Part shown: piece by piece, positions 27,241-35,007 of the stretch
Position numbering within the stretch: the first letter of the stretch is position 1
How the letters are laid out: every line of letters begins with the position of its first letter
DNA from: Akkermansiaceae bacterium
Lineage (GTDB): Bacteria > Verrucomicrobiota > Verrucomicrobiia > Verrucomicrobiales > Akkermansiaceae
Direction of reading: 5' to 3'
Length of the DNA: 43,386 nucleotides
Assembly: GCA_025457625.1 (NCBI GenBank)
Contig: JALOUA010000001.1
Location: 1-43,386, forward strand
Notes under the pieces: generated by a model
Databases searched by the model: none
Told to the model about the DNA's origin: nothing
The model's input: only the letters and a program-made list of their open reading frames with translations
Position numbers and translations under genes: made by a program

Positions 27241-28494
27241 ATGAGAATACTGGTTGTTGGCAAAGGCGGGCGCGAACACGCGCTGGTGAGGGCGTTGGCG
27301 GAATCGCCGGGGAATCCCGAGTTGTTCTGCTTTCCCGGCAGCGACGCCATCTTCGAACTTGCCAAACCGGTGGCTGCGGACGGTTTGGAATCGCTCATCG
27401 AGTGGATGATGGCCCATGCCATCGACCTCTGCGTGGCGGGCGAGGAGAGCTATCTCGTGAAAGGCGAGGGGCTCGCCAATCTCTGCGTGAGGCATGGCAT
27501 CCCGTGCTGGGGACCGCCCAAGGAGTCCGCCCAACTGGAGGCCAGCAAGGAGTTTGCCAAGGAGTTTCTTGTTAGAAACGGCATCCCCACCGCGCGCGCC
27601 ACGGCCACCGAATCACTGGCGGCGGCGGTCGCCGCCATTGGCGGGAAATACCCGACGGTGCTCAAGTTCGACGGCCTCGCCGCGGGCAAGGGCGTGGCGG
27701 TTTGCCCGGATGAAACGTCGGCCATGGTGTTTTTGGACGAGGTTTTCACCCGGCAGAGATTCGGCCCGGGGCGGGTCCTGGTGGAGGATTGCCTGACAGG
27801 CCCGGAGGTGTCGATCTTCGCGGCGATCGTGGACGACCGCTATCTCATCTTCACCCCGGCGCGCGACTACAAGCGCGCGCTCGACGGCGACCACGGCCCG
27901 AACACCGGCGGCATGGGTGCCGTGGCCAGCCGCCAACTCGTTTCCAAGGAACTGCTCGAACGCATCGAGGAGGAAATCGTGGTCCCCACCGTGGCCGGAC
28001 TCAACCGCGAGGGCCTGCCATACCGCGGGTTTCTCTACTTCGGGCTGATGCTCACGCCGGACGGCCCGCAGGTGATCGAATACAACTGCCGCTTCGGCGA
28101 TCCCGAATGCCAGGCCGTCATGCCTCTGGTGAATGGCGATCTCGCGGGTTTCTGCCTTGCGGGCGCAAACGGCGAACTGCGCGGCGATTTGATTTCCTTC
28201 GACGATGGCTGGAGCGTTTGTGTCATCCTCGCCTCCGCCGGTTATCCGGAAAACTCGCGCTCCGGCGATGTGATCCGCGGCTTGGAAAACACCGGCGACT
28301 TCCGCGTCTATCATGCGGGCACGCGCAAAAACGCCGACGGCATCTGGGAAACGAACGGCGGCCGCGTGCTCGCCGTGGTCTCCGGCGCGGCCGCGCTTCC
28401 CGAGGCGGTGGCCAAGGCCCACGCCGCCGCGGACCTGATTTCATTCCCCGGCTTGCAACGCCGCCATGACATCGGCATCCTCCATTTCGACTGA
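27241..28494 (+). CDS. purD: Phosphoribosylamine-glycine ligase (GAR synthetase)
   Basis: This 417-residue ATP-grasp enzyme joins phosphoribosylamine and glycine in step two of purine synthesis. The N-terminal MRILVVGKGGREHAL motif is diagnostic. The ATP-grasp part includes VLKFDGLAAGKGVAVC, ARDYKRALDGDHGPNTGGMG and VIEYNCRFGDPECQ, which holds the metal-binding Glu and Asn. Length fits PurD (about 420-430). The start ATG is unambiguous. It is the first gene of a tight run, with the pyrR start 8 bases after its stop, so purine and pyrimidine genes share a probable transcript. Confidence 0.95.
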   Translation: MRILVVGKGGREHALVRALAESPGNPELFCFPGSDAIFELAKPVAADGLESLIEWMMAHAIDLCVAGEESYLVKGEGLANLCVRHGIPCWGPPKESAQLEASKEFAKEFLVRNGIPTARATATESLAAAVAAIGGKYPTVLKFDGLAAGKGVAVCPDETSAMVFLDEVFTRQRFGPGRVLVEDCLTGPEVSIFAAIVDDRYLIFTPARDYKRALDGDHGPNTGGMGAVASRQLVSKELLERIEEEIVVPTVAGLNREGLPYRGFLYFGLMLTPDGPQVIEYNCRFGDPECQAVMPLVNGDLAGFCLAGANGELRGDLISFDDGWSVCVILASAGYPENSRSGDVIRGLENTGDFRVYHAGTRKNADGIWETNGGRVLAVVSGAAALPEAVAKAHAAADLISFPGLQRRHDIGILHFD

Positions 28495-28502
28495 AACTCT
28501 CC

Positions 28503-29036
28503 ATGCAACCCCGCACCCTCAACGCCGAAGACATCGCCGCCGGCGTGGAACGCCTCGCCAACTCCATCCGCGAGAAGACCGACGGCAAACCGCTCGCGCT
28601 CGTCGGCATCCGCAGCCGCGGCGACGAGGTGGCCGAACGCGTGCTCAACCTGCTCTCCGGGGACGACCGCGAACTCTCGTTCGGCGTGCTCGACATCTCG
28701 CTCTACCGCGACGATTTCGAGCACCTGCATGAAAACCCCGCGCTCAAGGAGAGCGACATCCCGTTTCCGGTGGAAGGCGCGCACATCATCCTGGTGGACG
28801 ACGTCCTGTTCACCGGCCGCACCATCCGCGCGGCGCTCGACGCCCTTTCCGACTACGGCCGCCCCGGCAAGATCGAACTGGCCGTGCTCATCGACCGCGG
28901 CCACCGCGAAATGCCCATCCAGCCGGATTATGTCGGCATCCCTCTCGACACCCGCCGCCTCGATCATGTATGGGTCTCGCTCGAAGGGACCGACGGCATG
29001 GACGAAGTCCGGATCGTCGAAAAAGAAAGCCCATGA
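28503..29036 (+). CDS. pyrR: PyrR, pyrimidine operon regulator / uracil phosphoribosyltransferase
   Basis: This 177-residue phosphoribosyltransferase-fold protein matches PyrR in length and motifs: GIRSRGDEVAERV near residue 35, DISLYRDD at 64-71 and the PRPP loop LVDDVLFTGRT at 97-107. In Gram-positive bacteria PyrR binds pyr mRNA and promotes attenuation when UMP is high; many homologues also act as uracil phosphoribosyltransferases. I see no obvious PyrR-binding anti-terminator hairpin in the very short upstream gap, so RNA regulation of this run is not shown. Its stop overlaps the next gene in an ATGA arrangement, and pyrB follows that gene. Confidence 0.9.
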   Translation: MQPRTLNAEDIAAGVERLANSIREKTDGKPLALVGIRSRGDEVAERVLNLLSGDDRELSFGVLDISLYRDDFEHLHENPALKESDIPFPVEGAHIILVDDVLFTGRTIRAALDALSDYGRPGKIELAVLIDRGHREMPIQPDYVGIPLDTRRLDHVWVSLEGTDGMDEVRIVEKESP

Positions 29037-29782
29037 GCCTGCTGCCCCAGCGCAAGAAATCTGCCGAGGAACTCGCCAAGCTCCGCGAAACCCTCGGCAT
29101 TCCCGGCGCTGCGGCGGAACCCGGGGAAACGCCCGCACCCGCCGCACCCGCCCCCCGTGCGGATCACGTGGAAACCATCGTCCCCGCCATCCATCAGGCC
29201 GCCTTGGTGGAGGATGGCGATCCGCCGCACTTGCAAACCGAACCCGCCGCGCCCGTTGCGGGACCCAAGCCCGTCCATTCACTCAAGCGCTCCGAGCGGA
29301 TGCCCGCCGCGCCCGTTCCAACACCCGTTCCAACACCCGTTGCCGCCAGCCGCGGCGCGAAACCCGTCCGCTCGCTGCGGAAATCCGAGCATCTGCCGCC
29401 CGCCGCACCCCTTCCCGAATCACCGCCGGACTCCCGGCTGCCGCACCAGCGCCACAGCGACCGCGAGATCGAGGAGATCCGCCGCCGCGAGGTGCTTTCC
29501 ATGATGAATGCCGCGCCCAACCCGCGGCTGTTCCCCGCGCATCCGGCCATGATCCTTCCCGGCTACCTGTTTCCGGCCGCCGCCGCCGCCGGCATCTGGT
29601 TCTATCAGATTCACATCGCCGCCACCGCCATGCTGGCCATCCTCTCGCTGGCCATCGCCGGCGTGATCCTGTGGCGCAAGCCCGTCTCGCGCCATCATGC
29701 CGCCTTCATCGCGGTGCTCGCGCTCTTCCTCATCGTCTTCAGCGCGTTGTATTACTTTCCCCAACTCCGGCATGCCACGTAA
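29033..29782 (+). CDS. Proline/alanine-rich protein with three C-terminal membrane segments
   Basis: This 249-residue protein starts at ATG 29033, overlapping the pyrR stop by four bases, and its end overlaps pyrB by 11 bases, so it is embedded in the operon. Residues 1-165 are soluble and Pro/Ala-rich, with two copies of a basic motif: KPVHSLKRSERMP and KPVRSLRKSEHLP. A charged helix (HSDREIEEIRRREVLSMMN) follows. Three hydrophobic segments close the chain: MILPGYLFPAAAAAGIWFY, ATAMLAILSLAIAGVILW and AAFIAVLALFLIVFSALYYF. It is probably an inner-membrane protein with a long cytoplasmic N-terminal tail. I do not recognise a family. Confidence 0.75.
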   Translation: MSLLPQRKKSAEELAKLRETLGIPGAAAEPGETPAPAAPAPRADHVETIVPAIHQAALVEDGDPPHLQTEPAAPVAGPKPVHSLKRSERMPAAPVPTPVPTPVAASRGAKPVRSLRKSEHLPPAAPLPESPPDSRLPHQRHSDREIEEIRRREVLSMMNAAPNPRLFPAHPAMILPGYLFPAAAAAGIWFYQIHIAATAMLAILSLAIAGVILWRKPVSRHHAAFIAVLALFLIVFSALYYFPQLRHAT

Positions 29783-30701
29783 AGACCTGCTCGACATCGA
29801 ATCCCTCGACCGTTCCGAGATCGACCACCTGCTCGATCAATCCGTGCCGTTCAAGGAGGTCTTCACCCGCTCGGTGAAAAAAGTCCCCGCGCTCAAGGGC
29901 AAGTCCGTGCTCATGCTCTTCTACGAGCCCTCCACCCGCACGCACTCGTCCTTCGAGGTCGCCGCCAAGCGCCTCTCCGCGGATGTCACCAACTTCGATG
30001 TCGCCCAGTCGTCCATCACCAAGGGCGAGTCGGTTAGGGAAACCATCGAGACCCTGCAGGCGATGCGCACCGACTATGTCATCGTCCGCCACAAGGCCTC
30101 CGGCCTGCCCGGCACCATCGCGCGCCTCACCAAGGCCTCCGTCATCAACGCCGGCGACGGCGCACACGCCCACCCGACACAGGCCTTGCTGGACGCCTTC
30201 ACCATCAAGGAGAAATTCCCCGATCCCGCCGGCAAAAAAGTCCTCATCACCGGCGATGTCCTCCACTCGCGCGTCGCCCGCTCCACCAGCACCATCCTCA
30301 AGAAACTCGGCCTCGAAGTGGCCTACCTCGGTCCCGGCTCGCTGGTTCCGCGGACCGGACCGCAGAACATCCGCCGTTTCACCGATTACAAGGAAGCCAT
30401 GGCATGGAGTCCGGATATCATCTATCTGTTGCGCGTCCAGATGGAGCGCCAGGACGTGCAGTTTTTCCCCAGCCTGCGCGAATATCACAAACTCTACGGC
30501 ATCACCGAACAACGGCTTGAGGAAATCCGCCAACGCGGACTCTACCTGATGCACCCCGGCCCGGTGAACCGCGGCGTCGAACTCTGCGACGCGGTCATGG
30601 ACTACGAGCGCAGCCTCATCAACGACCAGGTCGAGAACGGCATCGCCGTGCGCATGGCCGTGCTCTACTGGCTCAAGCCCGGCTCGGCGCAAGTGGCGTG
30701 A
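29772..30701 (+). CDS. pyrB: Aspartate carbamoyltransferase catalytic subunit
   Basis: This 309-residue enzyme condenses carbamoyl phosphate and aspartate, the committed step of pyrimidine synthesis. It shows the carbamoyl-phosphate signature FYEPSTRTHSSFEVAAKRL at residues 50-68, the HPTQALLDAF motif, the VARSTSTILKKLG segment and MHPGPVNRGVEL near the end. Length is normal (about 305-315). The ATG at 29772 overlaps the preceding membrane-protein gene by 11 bases, indicating coupling; the frame opens 75 bases earlier but the MPRKDLLDIESLD start matches the family. The dtd start comes 25 bases after its stop. No pyrC or pyrI is seen nearby. Confidence 0.95.
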   Translation: MPRKDLLDIESLDRSEIDHLLDQSVPFKEVFTRSVKKVPALKGKSVLMLFYEPSTRTHSSFEVAAKRLSADVTNFDVAQSSITKGESVRETIETLQAMRTDYVIVRHKASGLPGTIARLTKASVINAGDGAHAHPTQALLDAFTIKEKFPDPAGKKVLITGDVLHSRVARSTSTILKKLGLEVAYLGPGSLVPRTGPQNIRRFTDYKEAMAWSPDIIYLLRVQMERQDVQFFPSLREYHKLYGITEQRLEEIRQRGLYLMHPGPVNRGVELCDAVMDYERSLINDQVENGIAVRMAVLYWLKPGSAQVA

Positions 30702-30726
30702 CGCGCGCGAAAAACCTGCGGCAGAC

Positions 30727-31179
30727 ATGAGAGCGGTCATTCAAAGAGTCTCCGAGGCGGCGGTGGCCATCGGCGGGCACACCATTTCCCGCATCGGCCC
30801 CGGGCTGCTGGTGCTGCTCGGTGTCGAGGAAATCGACGACGCGTCCGATGTCGATTGGCTCGCGGGCAAAATCGCGCGGATGCGGATTTTCGGCGATGCG
30901 GAGGGGAAAATGAACCTCTCGGTCGTGGAAACCGGCGGCGGGGTGCTGGTCGTCAGCCAGTTCACGCTGCATGCCTCGACGAAGAAGGGCAACCGGCCGT
31001 CGTTCATCCGGGCCGGCGCGCCGGCGCATTCCGAGCCGCTGTATGAGGCGTTCTGCGCCGCGATGGAGCAGGAAACCGGCCACCCGGTCATGCGCGGCGT
31101 CTTCGGCGGCGACATGCGGGTTTCCCTGGTCAACGACGGCCCGGTGACCATCGTCATCGATTCGCGGGCGAGGGAGTAG
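30727..31179 (+). CDS. dtd: D-aminoacyl-tRNA deacylase
   Basis: This 150-residue enzyme removes D-amino acids (and glycine from tRNA-Ala) mischarged on tRNA. It starts MRAVIQRVSEAAV, as the family does, and carries both signature motifs: VSQFTLHAS near residues 77-85 and a C-terminal NDGPVTIVID, equivalent to the cross-subunit Gly-cisPro loop. Length is typical (about 145-150). It lies 25 bases after pyrB in the same direction and may be the last gene of that transcript. Confidence 0.95.
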   Translation: MRAVIQRVSEAAVAIGGHTISRIGPGLLVLLGVEEIDDASDVDWLAGKIARMRIFGDAEGKMNLSVVETGGGVLVVSQFTLHASTKKGNRPSFIRAGAPAHSEPLYEAFCAAMEQETGHPVMRGVFGGDMRVSLVNDGPVTIVIDSRARE

Positions 31180-31297
31180 GCGCGGGTCTTTGATCTTTGG
31201 CAGCGTCTTGTCCGCGGTGAGTTCCCGTTTCCCCACCAGCGCCGATGCCGGGGAACCACGATGAACCGGGTTGCAAATCCCTCTTTCGCAACGCCCT

Positions 31298-31312
31298 AGC
31301 CTTTGGTAGGCT
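31298..31312. promoter_or_regulatory. Small palindrome upstream of antitoxin, possible operator
   Basis: AGCCT at 31298-31302 and AGGCT at 31308-31312 form an inverted repeat around TTGGT, ending 6 bases before the antitoxin ATG. Toxin-antitoxin operons usually bind their own promoter at such palindromes. The repeat is short, so chance is possible. Confidence 0.25.
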
Positions 31313-31318
31313 CCGCTC

Positions 31319-31537
31319 ATGGTCAGTCTTGCAGAATTCATGAAGCAAACCGCAGCGTTGCCGGTCGAACAAAGAGCCTCATTGGCGAGTTTCCTGCTTC
31401 ACTCGCTGCCCGAACCGGATTACGACGTTTCTGACGAGGAAGTGGCTGAAAGGCTCCGGCAAATGAAATCGGGAGAAGTCGGCACCCTTTCCATGGCAGA
31501 GTTGCGCGATGCCGTTTTTTCCGACCGGGGACGCTAA
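31319..31537 (+). CDS. Type II antitoxin (addiction module protein)
   Basis: This 72-residue acidic protein contains an N-terminal helix pair (SLAEFMKQTAALPVEQRASL, then ASFLLHSLPEP) and a disordered acidic C-terminal part. It fits the short antitoxins of the PF09720 'addiction module' type. It ends in TAATG, overlapping the toxin start by one base, which is the classic arrangement for antitoxin-first operons. The C-terminal half probably wraps around the RelE/ParE-type partner. Confidence 0.8.
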   Translation: MVSLAEFMKQTAALPVEQRASLASFLLHSLPEPDYDVSDEEVAERLRQMKSGEVGTLSMAELRDAVFSDRGR

Positions 31538-31824
31538 TGCTGCGTTTTCACCCACAGATCCGGCGCGACGTGAGCACCGCGATCCGTCACTACGACTCGA
31601 TCAGCGACTCGCTGGGTGACGATTTTTGGGCGAAATTCGAGCAGGTATGCCATCAAGTGGAAGCCCATCCCGAGCGATTCCACTTTGATCCCAGTGGCTG
31701 GCGACGCGCCAATCTTGAGAAATTTCCTTATCACCTGCTGTTCTACGAAGAACTCGATGGCGTGCGGATCATGACACTGCGCCATGACCGCCGGAACCCA
31801 CGCTTCGGCCTGCGGCGGAAATAG
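31537..31824 (+). CDS. RelE/ParE-family toxin
   Basis: This 95-residue protein has the RelE/ParE fold pattern: an N-terminal strand with helices (RRDVSTAIRHYDSIS and GDDFWAKFEQVCHQVEAHPERF), a central RRANLEKFPYHLLFYEE and a final strand VRIMTLRHDRRNPRF. The RxNLxxFPYxLxF signature and the HDRRNP end are typical of ParE-like toxins. Members inhibit either gyrase (ParE) or translation (RelE); the sequence alone does not decide which. It is translated from an ATG that overlaps the antitoxin stop. Confidence 0.85.
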   Translation: MLRFHPQIRRDVSTAIRHYDSISDSLGDDFWAKFEQVCHQVEAHPERFHFDPSGWRRANLEKFPYHLLFYEELDGVRIMTLRHDRRNPRFGLRRK

Positions 31825-32122
31825 TAGCCTCTCTTCAAAACGCCACCTCAGACACGCGCAGTTGCTGGAGCGTTTCGCTACGATTCGTCCGCTAGAACGG
31901 CTTATATTCCACCAACTGCTCGATTCTCATCCAACCCACAGGGCTCCAAAATTCCGGAAATGCGTGCGCGGCATGACGCTGGAGGCGTTGCGGGTGTTCG
32001 ACTTGGAAGATTGTCCCGAGTGCGGGTGCAGGCCAACCGCAAGGCGCGCTCGAAACCCCGCGTTCCCACGAACGCGCCTACACGCTTGCATCGCTCCGGC
32101 CGGGTGCCTAGCGTGCGCCGCC
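31825..32122. other. 298-base stretch between toxin and carA without a clear gene
   Basis: No convincing coding sequence is seen. The carA frame is open through this stretch, but the translated residues lack family similarity. One piece reads LEDCPECGCRPTARR, a possible zinc-ribbon-like remnant, which is too short to assign. The carA promoter presumably lies here. Confidence 0.4.
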
Positions 32123-33274
32123 GTGCCGAAATCCGCCATTCTCGCCCTTGAAGACGGACGCTGTTTCGAAGGAACCGCGTTCGGAGCCACCGGAACCACC
32201 ACCGGGGAAATCTGTTTCAACACCTCGATGACCGGCTATCAGGAGGTCATCACCGATCCCTCCTACCGCGGCCAGATCGTCGCCATGACCTACCCGCAGA
32301 TCGGCAACTACGGCGTCAATGCCGAGGACGCCGAATCCCGCGGGCCGCACATCCGCGGATTCGTCATCGGCGAACTCTGCGAAGTGCCCTCGAACTGGCG
32401 CGCCAGCCAGCCGCTCTCGGAATACCTCGCCGCCCATCACATCCTCGGCATCGAGGAAATCGACACCCGCGCGCTCACCAAACACCTGCGCTCGCGCGGT
32501 GCCATGCGCGCCTGCCTCAGCACCGAACTGGGCGCGGAAGATGCCATCGCCGCCGCCAAGGCCTCGCCTTCGATGGAGGGCATGGATTATGTGAGGGAAG
32601 TCACCACGCCGCAGGCCTTCAAATGGCAGGACGAATCGCGCCAGTGGGTGCTGCCCAACGTCTCCACCCGGCATCCCGGCCCCTACGAGGATCTCCCGCC
32701 GGTGCGCCACCGCATCGTCGCCTATGACTTCGGCATCAAGTTCAACATCCTGCGCCGCCTGCGCCAGGCCGGCTTCGAGGTGGACGTGGTTCCCTCCACC
32801 ACCACCGCCGCCGAAGTGCTGGCGAAAAACCCGGACGGCGTCTTCCTCTCCAACGGCCCCGGCGATCCGGCGGCGCTCGACTACATCCATGCCGAGTTGC
32901 GCGAACTCATCGGCAAAAAACCGATCTTCGGCATCTGCCTCGGCAACCAGTTGTTAGGCCACGCGTTCGGCGGGAAAACCTTCAAGCTCAAGTTCGGCCA
33001 CCGCGGCGGCAACCAGCCGGTCAAGGACCTGCGCACCGGCAAGATCTCCATCACCTCCCAGAACCACGGTTTCGCCGTGGATGCGGAATCCCTCCCGCCG
33101 GAAATCGAGATCACCCACATCAACCTCAACGACGGCACCGTCGAGGGCATGCGCCACAAGCAGCATCCCGTCTTCAGCGTGCAATACCACCCCGAAGCCG
33201 CCCCCGGCCCGAACGACGCGGCGTATTTCTTCGGGGAGTTCGCGGCTTTGATCGAGAAAACCAAGGAAGTTTAA
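32123..33274 (+). CDS. carA: Carbamoyl-phosphate synthase small (glutaminase) subunit
   Basis: This 383-residue subunit releases ammonia from glutamine for carbamoyl-phosphate synthesis, serving pyrimidine and arginine pathways. It has the N-terminal CPSase small-chain domain (ILALEDGRCFEGTAFG, FNTSMTGYQEVITDPSY) and a C-terminal class I glutamine amidotransferase domain. Cys272 in GICLGNQLLG is the nucleophile, and SVQYHPEAAPGPND holds the catalytic His-Glu pair. The residue after GICLG is Asn where His is usual. The start is GTG 32123 (PKSAILALEDG follows); the longer frame upstream is not supported. The last two bases of its TAA stop are the first two of the adjoining repeat element. carB is not in the window. 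Confidence 0.92.
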   Translation: MPKSAILALEDGRCFEGTAFGATGTTTGEICFNTSMTGYQEVITDPSYRGQIVAMTYPQIGNYGVNAEDAESRGPHIRGFVIGELCEVPSNWRASQPLSEYLAAHHILGIEEIDTRALTKHLRSRGAMRACLSTELGAEDAIAAAKASPSMEGMDYVREVTTPQAFKWQDESRQWVLPNVSTRHPGPYEDLPPVRHRIVAYDFGIKFNILRRLRQAGFEVDVVPSTTTAAEVLAKNPDGVFLSNGPGDPAALDYIHAELRELIGKKPIFGICLGNQLLGHAFGGKTFKLKFGHRGGNQPVKDLRTGKISITSQNHGFAVDAESLPPEIEITHINLNDGTVEGMRHKQHPVFSVQYHPEAAPGPNDAAYFFGEFAALIEKTKEV

Positions 33275-33303
33275 CCGCGAATGGACACGAATGGACGCGA
33301 ATT
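33273..33303. repeat. Left word array of GxxExxY element
   Basis: Three consecutive copies of a 10-base word (CGAATGGACR type) follow an AACCG tip. The tip overlaps the carA stop codon, and the second word position supplies the ATG of the GxxExxY gene. Confidence 0.8.
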
Positions 33304-33670
33304 GATATGCAAGGATGAAGTTTACGCGATCATCTCCTGTTCGCTTGAGATCATTAAGGGCATTGGTCATGGGTTACATGAGAAGCCTTATGAAAATGCA
33401 CTCGCGGTGGAATTTCAGTATCGTGGTATTCCATTCGAGCAACAACGTGCTTTCCCAGTCTTTTGGAGAAACAATAAAGTAGCTGATTTCATACCTGATC
33501 TCATTGCTTTCGAAAAAGTCATCGTGGACACCAAGACAATCGAGCGCATCACCGACATCGAACGCGGGCAGATGCTTAATTATCTCCGCATCACCGGTCT
33601 GCCTGTCGGCCTTATCATCAATTTCAATAAACCAAAACTCGAATGGGAACGCATCATTCTCTCTCATTGA
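33281..33670 (+). CDS. GxxExxY protein (PD-(D/E)XK-like)
   Basis: This 129-residue protein belongs to the GxxExxY family (TIGR04256 / PDDEXK_3 type, from memory). The name motif appears as GLHEKPYENAL. A nuclease-like core follows: PDLIAFEKVIVDTKT gives the D...D-x-K arrangement of the PD-(D/E)XK fold, and GQMLNYLRITGLPVGLIINF closes the domain. The biochemical role of the family is not established. The start ATG at 33281 lies within the left repeat array, so the first residues (MDTNGRE) are encoded by the repeat; an in-frame TTG at 33302 is an alternative. Codons are much more AT-rich than those of carA and purA. Confidence 0.85.
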   Translation: MDTNGRELICKDEVYAIISCSLEIIKGIGHGLHEKPYENALAVEFQYRGIPFEQQRAFPVFWRNNKVADFIPDLIAFEKVIVDTKTIERITDIERGQMLNYLRITGLPVGLIINFNKPKLEWERIILSH

Positions 33671-33678
33671 TTCAAAAA

Positions 33679-33708
33679 ATTCGCGTCCATTCGCGTCCAT
33701 TCGCGGTA
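33679..33708. repeat. Right word array of GxxExxY element
   Basis: ATTCGCGTCC occurs twice, followed by ATTCGCGGTA. It is the inverted complement of the left array apart from one word variant and the final base (GGTA rather than GGTT). It begins 8 bases after the GxxExxY stop. Confidence 0.8.
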
Positions 33709-33728
33709 GAAAATTCTGCAATCACTTC

Positions 33729-35000
33729 ATGAACACCATCATCACCGGCCTCCAGTGGGGGGACGAAGGCAAGGGCAAGATCGTCGATTACCTCACCGAA
33801 TCCGCCGATGTGGTCATCCGCGGCCAGGGTGGCAACAATGCCGGCCACACGGTGATCGCCGGCGGAACCAAATATGTGCTGCACCTGCTGCCATCCGGCA
33901 TCCTGTGGGACGACAAAACCAACGTCATCGGCAACGGCGTGGTGCTCGATCCCGTGGGCCTGGTCGAGGAAATCACCCGCATCGAGGGCCAGGGCGTCGC
34001 CATCACTCCGGAAAAACTCCTGATTTCCGACCGCACGCACGTGGTGCTGCCGTTTCACAAGGAGCTCGACGCCGCGCGCGAGGCGGCGCTCGGCGACCAG
34101 AAGATCGGCACCACCAAACGCGGCATCGGCCCGGCTTATGCCGACAAGATCAACCGCTGCGGCCTGCGCATGGCGGATTTGATGGATAAGGATTTCGCCG
34201 GCGCGCAAATCACCCGCCGCTGCGCCGAAGCAAACGAAGTGCTCGCCCGTTATGATCTAACCACATTCGACGCCGCACAAGTCATCGAAGAAGTTTACAC
34301 CGCCTTCGAGCGTTTGCGCCCTCACATCACCAACACCATCCCGGTCATGCACGCCGCGTGGAAGGCCGGGAAAAACCTCTTGTTCGAAGGCGCGCAGGGA
34401 ACGCTGCTGGACATCGACTTCGGCACTTATCCGTTCGTCACCTCGTCGAACACCACCGCCGGCGGGTCCTGCACCGGCACCGGCCTGCCACCCACCGCGA
34501 TCGATGCGGTCGTCGGCGTGTGCAAGGCCTACACCACGCGCGTCGGCTCGGGTCCCTTCCCCACCGGCGACGAAGGACTCTCCGATTATCTTCACGGCCT
34601 CGGCCGCGAGTTTGGCGCCACCACCGGCCGCCCGCGGGGTTGCGGCTGGCTGGATACCGTGCTGCTCCGCTTCGCCTGCATGGTCAACGGCGTGACCGGC
34701 CTCGCCGTCACCAACGTCGATGGCCTCGACGCCTACGAAACCCTGCAAATCTGCACCGGCTACGACATCGATGGAGTCATCCACGATCTGCCGCCCGCCG
34801 ACCGCTCGGCATGGGACCGCGCCGTGCCGGTCTATGAAAAGATGCCCGGCTGGCAGTGCGACACCACCGCCTGCACGAGTTATGTGAATCTTCCGGAACC
34901 GGCGAAAGCCTATCTCACCCGCCTCGGCGAACTCTGCGGCGCGCCCATCGCCTTCGTCGGCGTGGGTCCGGACCGCACGCAGACGCTGGTGGCTTCCTAA
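33729..35000 (+). CDS. purA: Adenylosuccinate synthase
   Basis: This 423-residue enzyme uses GTP to convert IMP and aspartate to adenylosuccinate, the first step to AMP. It begins with the diagnostic loop GLQWGDEGKGKIVDYLTE and has GGNNAGHTV, GTTKRGIGPAYADKINR (IMP binding), FEGAQGTLLDIDFGTYPFVTSSN and a C-terminal GVGPDRTQT. Length fits the family (about 420-430). The ATG at 33729 is at the right place for homology; the longer upstream frame reads through the repeat element. It is flanked on both sides by repeat elements of the same word family, and no Shine-Dalgarno motif is visible. Confidence 0.96.
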   Translation: MNTIITGLQWGDEGKGKIVDYLTESADVVIRGQGGNNAGHTVIAGGTKYVLHLLPSGILWDDKTNVIGNGVVLDPVGLVEEITRIEGQGVAITPEKLLISDRTHVVLPFHKELDAAREAALGDQKIGTTKRGIGPAYADKINRCGLRMADLMDKDFAGAQITRRCAEANEVLARYDLTTFDAAQVIEEVYTAFERLRPHITNTIPVMHAAWKAGKNLLFEGAQGTLLDIDFGTYPFVTSSNTTAGGSCTGTGLPPTAIDAVVGVCKAYTTRVGSGPFPTGDEGLSDYLHGLGREFGATTGRPRGCGWLDTVLLRFACMVNGVTGLAVTNVDGLDAYETLQICTGYDIDGVIHDLPPADRSAWDRAVPVYEKMPGWQCDTTACTSYVNLPEPAKAYLTRLGELCGAPIAFVGVGPDRTQTLVAS

Positions 35001-35007
35001 GATATAA

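Larger units (their letters stand above)
33273..33708. mobile_element. AACC-tipped inverted-array element carrying a GxxExxY gene
   Basis: A 436-base unit is bounded by inverted arrays of a ~10-base word. The left array (33273-33303) starts AACCGCGAATGGACACG and repeats GAATGGACGC. The right array (33679-33708) consists of ATTCGCGTCC words ending ATTCGCGGTA. Only the GxxExxY gene lies between. Its base composition is clearly more AT-rich than carA and purA on either side, which points to transfer. It occupies almost the whole carA-purA gap: it touches the carA stop and ends 20 bases before the purA ATG. No transposase is encoded, so the mobility mechanism is unknown. Confidence 0.6.

Noticed and set aside
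31784-33274. A longer carA of 496 residues starting inside the toxin gene.
   Set aside because: The extra ~113 residues overlap the toxin and lack CarA similarity; the GTG at 32123 fits the family start.
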